From: Clostridia bacterium
GTDB lineage: Bacteria; Bacillota; Clostridia; Oscillospirales; Acutalibacteraceae
Assembly: GCA_900766945.1 (NCBI GenBank)
Contig: CAAFXD010000119.1
Coordinates: forward strand, 1 to 7,285
Reading direction: 5' to 3'
DNA length: 7,285 nt
Shown: piece by piece, positions 5,791 to 7,285 of the stretch
Layout: every line of letters begins with the position of its first letter
Position numbering within the stretch: the stretch's first letter is position 1
The notes under the pieces: model-generated
The model's database searches: none
The model's input: the letters and a program-made list of their open reading frames with translations, nothing else
What the model was told of the DNA's origin: nothing
Position numbers and translations under genes: made by a program

Positions 5791-6843
5791 TTATGCCGCT
5801 TTGGCGGTGGTTTCCGAATTCGGTTCTTCGGTCGCATTTCCCTGTAAAGGTGTTTCACTTACAGGCGCGGTGGTTGTAGACTCCTCCTCAGCATTTTGGA
5901 AGGCTTTTTTGTCAATGGAAAAGTCAATGCTTCCCTTAAAGCCCGGCGTATTTTGTTCACAGCGGTCTATGGTGGCTTTGATAAAATCGGTTTTATTCGC
6001 AACCGATGCCGCCTCGCCGAGTTTTAGAACAATGCGGTTTTGATAGGTTGCCGTGATTTGCAGGCGGTCACGCACATCCAACTGCGTCAGCCCCGTAACG
6101 CCGCCGTTTTGCAGGGCGGCAAAAACGGACACAAAGTCGGACGCGGCGCTTTCGTTTTCAAATATAACAAGCTCGCCCGGCACGGCAGAGGAAACCGCCC
6201 CCGCCTCCAACACCAAAATATCGTCGGACAGCGCCACAACGCCGTCCTCCAACACCTTGCCCGACGCATTCAGCAGAATGTAAGCGTCACCGTCCGCCAA
6301 GGCGGCGGCCGCGGTCGCTTTGGTGACCGTGATGGTCACCGTGCAGGAAAGACTGCGTTTGATTTCCGCTTTTTCCACATACGGCAGGTCTTTTTCAATC
6401 GCCGCGGCGGCATTTTTTGCGGAAGTTAAAAACATATTCTCGCCGACAGTGATGCCGGACGCCTCTATGATTTGCTCGGCGTTATAAATCTCATCGCCGG
6501 TAACCTCAATATTCGCAATCTTGAAAAACACCGTTAAGCACAACACGATTCCCACAGTCAAAATCAAAACGGTGAGCACGGTACCGATGAGGAGATTGCG
6601 GCGTCTGCGCCGTTTTTTTGCGCGCTCGGCACGCAGGCGACGACGCTCGTCATTGGAAAGCGGCTCACGCGCCTGCCGCGGCGCGGGCTGTTGCGGGTTG
6701 CGCCGCACCTGCCTTTGCGATGCCGTCGAGCTGCTGCGCTGCGGCGCGGGCGCTGTTGTGCGTTTCGTCGGTTGCGCGTTCGTGCGTTTCTGTGTCGGCC
6801 GCGTGTTCGACGGACGGCGTGTAGATTTGTTTTTCTCTTGCAT
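5791..6843 (-). CDS. ftsQ: Cell division protein FtsQ/DivIB (POTRA-domain divisome protein)
   Basis: This 350-residue bitopic membrane protein has the FtsQ/DivIB layout. Residues 1-82 form a cytoplasmic tail rich in Arg, Thr, Gln and Pro, ending in RAKKRRRRRN. A single membrane helix covers about 84-107 (LLIGTVLTVLILTVGIVLCL). The extracellular POTRA domain begins at KIANIEVTGDEIYNAEQI (108-125) and runs to about 176, with LPYVEKAEIKRSLS (153-166). A beta domain extends to about 316, followed by a Thr/Ser/Glu-rich tail. DivIB works with DivIC and FtsL to regulate septal peptidoglycan synthesis. The ATG at 6843 has AAAGGA (6853-6858) at 9-nt spacing. The first 179 nt are also read in another frame as the C-terminal extension of murA. 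Sequence identity in this family is low, but the architecture and its place between murA and ftsZ make the call firm. Confidence 0.92.
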   Translation of the reverse strand: MQEKNKSTRRPSNTRPTQKRTNAQPTKRTTAPAPQRSSSTASQRQVRRNPQQPAPRQAREPLSNDERRRLRAERAKKRRRRRNLLIGTVLTVLILTVGIVLCLTVFFKIANIEVTGDEIYNAEQIIEASGITVGENMFLTSAKNAAAAIEKDLPYVEKAEIKRSLSCTVTITVTKATAAAALADGDAYILLNASGKVLEDGVVALSDDILVLEAGAVSSAVPGELVIFENESAASDFVSVFAALQNGGVTGLTQLDVRDRLQITATYQNRIVLKLGEAASVANKTDFIKATIDRCEQNTPGFKGSIDFSIDKKAFQNAEEESTTTAPVSETPLQGNATEEPNSETTAKAA

Positions 6844-7285
6844 AGTCCTGTATCCTTTTCACATCCGCACCGAGCGAAGCCAAAACGGCTTCGGGTGCCT
6901 CATACCCTCTGTCAATATGTTCTACACCGCTGAGCACCGTTTCGCCGTGGGCGGCAAGCCCCGCAATCATCAGCGCAAAGCCGCCGCGCAAATCCGGCGC
7001 TGTCGCGTGTACACCCGTCAAATACGGCACGCCTTCAATGACTTCGGTGCGCCCCTCCACGCTGATTTTCGCGCCGAAGCGCACCAACTCCCCTGCGTGC
7101 TTGTAGCGGCTCTCAAAGATATTTTCCACAATCACCGAAGTGCCGTCTGCCACGGTCAGCATCGCGGAAAGCGGCGCCTGCACATCGGTCGGAAAGCCCG
7201 GGTAGGGCATGGTTCTTGTCATTTTTACACGGTGCAAACGCGGCGGCGCGCTTAAACAAATCCAACGGTCACTGCAACGCAAATC
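6665..7285 (-). CDS. murA: UDP-N-acetylglucosamine 1-carboxyvinyltransferase MurA, 5'-truncated, with an extended C-terminus
   Basis: The window holds the last 206 residues; the N-terminal half with the PEP-binding Cys loop lies beyond the edge. MurA transfers enolpyruvate from PEP to UDP-GlcNAc, the first committed peptidoglycan step. The visible part shows PYPGFPTDVQ (27-36 of the fragment, with the catalytic-base Asp at 34), ENIFESRYKHAGEL (54-67), DLRGGFALMIAGLAAHGET (98-116) and HIDRGYE (123-129). The family normally ends a few residues after LGADVKRI (138-145). Here the frame continues 58 more codons (149-206), all of them inside ftsQ, to a TGA at 6665-6667. This Ala/Thr/His-rich tail resembles no MurA region that I know. 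It is either a true overlap or the result of a lost stop codon. The core annotation is secure; the true 3' end is uncertain and could be near 6842. Confidence 0.93.
   Translation of the reverse strand, partial: DLRCSDRWICLSAPPRLHRVKMTRTMPYPGFPTDVQAPLSAMLTVADGTSVIVENIFESRYKHAGELVRFGAKISVEGRTEVIEGVPYLTGVHATAPDLRGGFALMIAGLAAHGETVLSGVEHIDRGYEAPEAVLASLGADVKRIQDYAREKQIYTPSVEHAADTETHERATDETHNSARAAAQQLDGIAKAGAAQPATARAAAGA
6853..6858 (-). promoter_or_regulatory. Ribosome binding site of ftsQ, inside murA
   Basis: AAAGGA on the minus strand lies 9 nt before the ftsQ ATG at 6843 and within the final codons of the MurA fold. It supports 6843 as the ftsQ start and hence the long overlap with the open murA frame. 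Confidence 0.7.

Noticed and set aside
1..7285. Search for CRISPR repeats, tRNA or rRNA genes, IS ends, toxin-antitoxin or defence genes, and biosynthetic clusters
   Set aside because: None was seen. Nearly all the sequence is accounted for by seven housekeeping or regulatory genes and short promoter/terminator gaps.

Overview
This window is ordinary chromosomal housekeeping DNA from a low-to-mid-GC Firmicute, most likely an anaerobic member of the Clostridia. An Oscillospiraceae/Ruminococcaceae-like gut organism is my best guess, by inference only. The grounds are a MurA-FtsQ-FtsZ cell-division cluster, a TmcAL (YlbM) gene next to acetate kinase, strong Shine-Dalgarno sequences, TTG start use, and sigma-A type promoters. 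I see no mobile element, CRISPR array, tRNA or rRNA, and no convincing new multi-gene system.

Layout from left to right. (1) Positions 1-916, minus strand: an FAD-dependent oxidoreductase of the HI0933/BaiN/RdsA (YhiN) family, its 3' end cut by the window edge. Its start overlaps by 11 nt the end of an RpiR-type regulator (906-1787, minus), so the two are translationally coupled and share a promoter at 1824-1851. (2) 1892-3082, minus: tmcAL (ylbM), the tRNA-Met cytidine acetate ligase, closed by a small hairpin terminator. (3) 3182-4405, plus: ackA, acetate kinase, divergent from tmcAL. The roughly 100-bp gap holds two back-to-back sigma-A promoters whose -10 hexamers lie almost exactly on top of each other. 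(4) 4406-4508: a tail-to-tail gap with two strong hairpin terminators, one for ackA and one for ftsZ. (5) 4509-7285, minus: the end of a division and cell-wall (dcw) cluster in the order murA (partial), ftsQ/divIB, ftsZ. ftsZ has its own near-consensus extended -10 promoter in the 181-nt gap behind ftsQ. No ftsA lies between ftsQ and ftsZ.

How the genes relate. MurA makes the first committed peptidoglycan precursor, FtsQ/DivIB belongs to the divisome, and FtsZ is the division ring. TmcAL consumes acetate and ATP to acetylate elongator tRNA-Met, while AckA interconverts acetate and acetyl phosphate, so the divergent pair shares a metabolite. The BaiN/RdsA-family flavoprotein may also be an RNA-modifying enzyme (rRNA dihydrouridine).

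The points most worth a second look are: a 179-nt same-strand overlap in which the MurA frame runs 58 codons past its normal end inside ftsQ; the shared -10 divergent promoter of tmcAL/ackA; and an FtsZ C-terminal peptide that lacks the usual IPxFL core.
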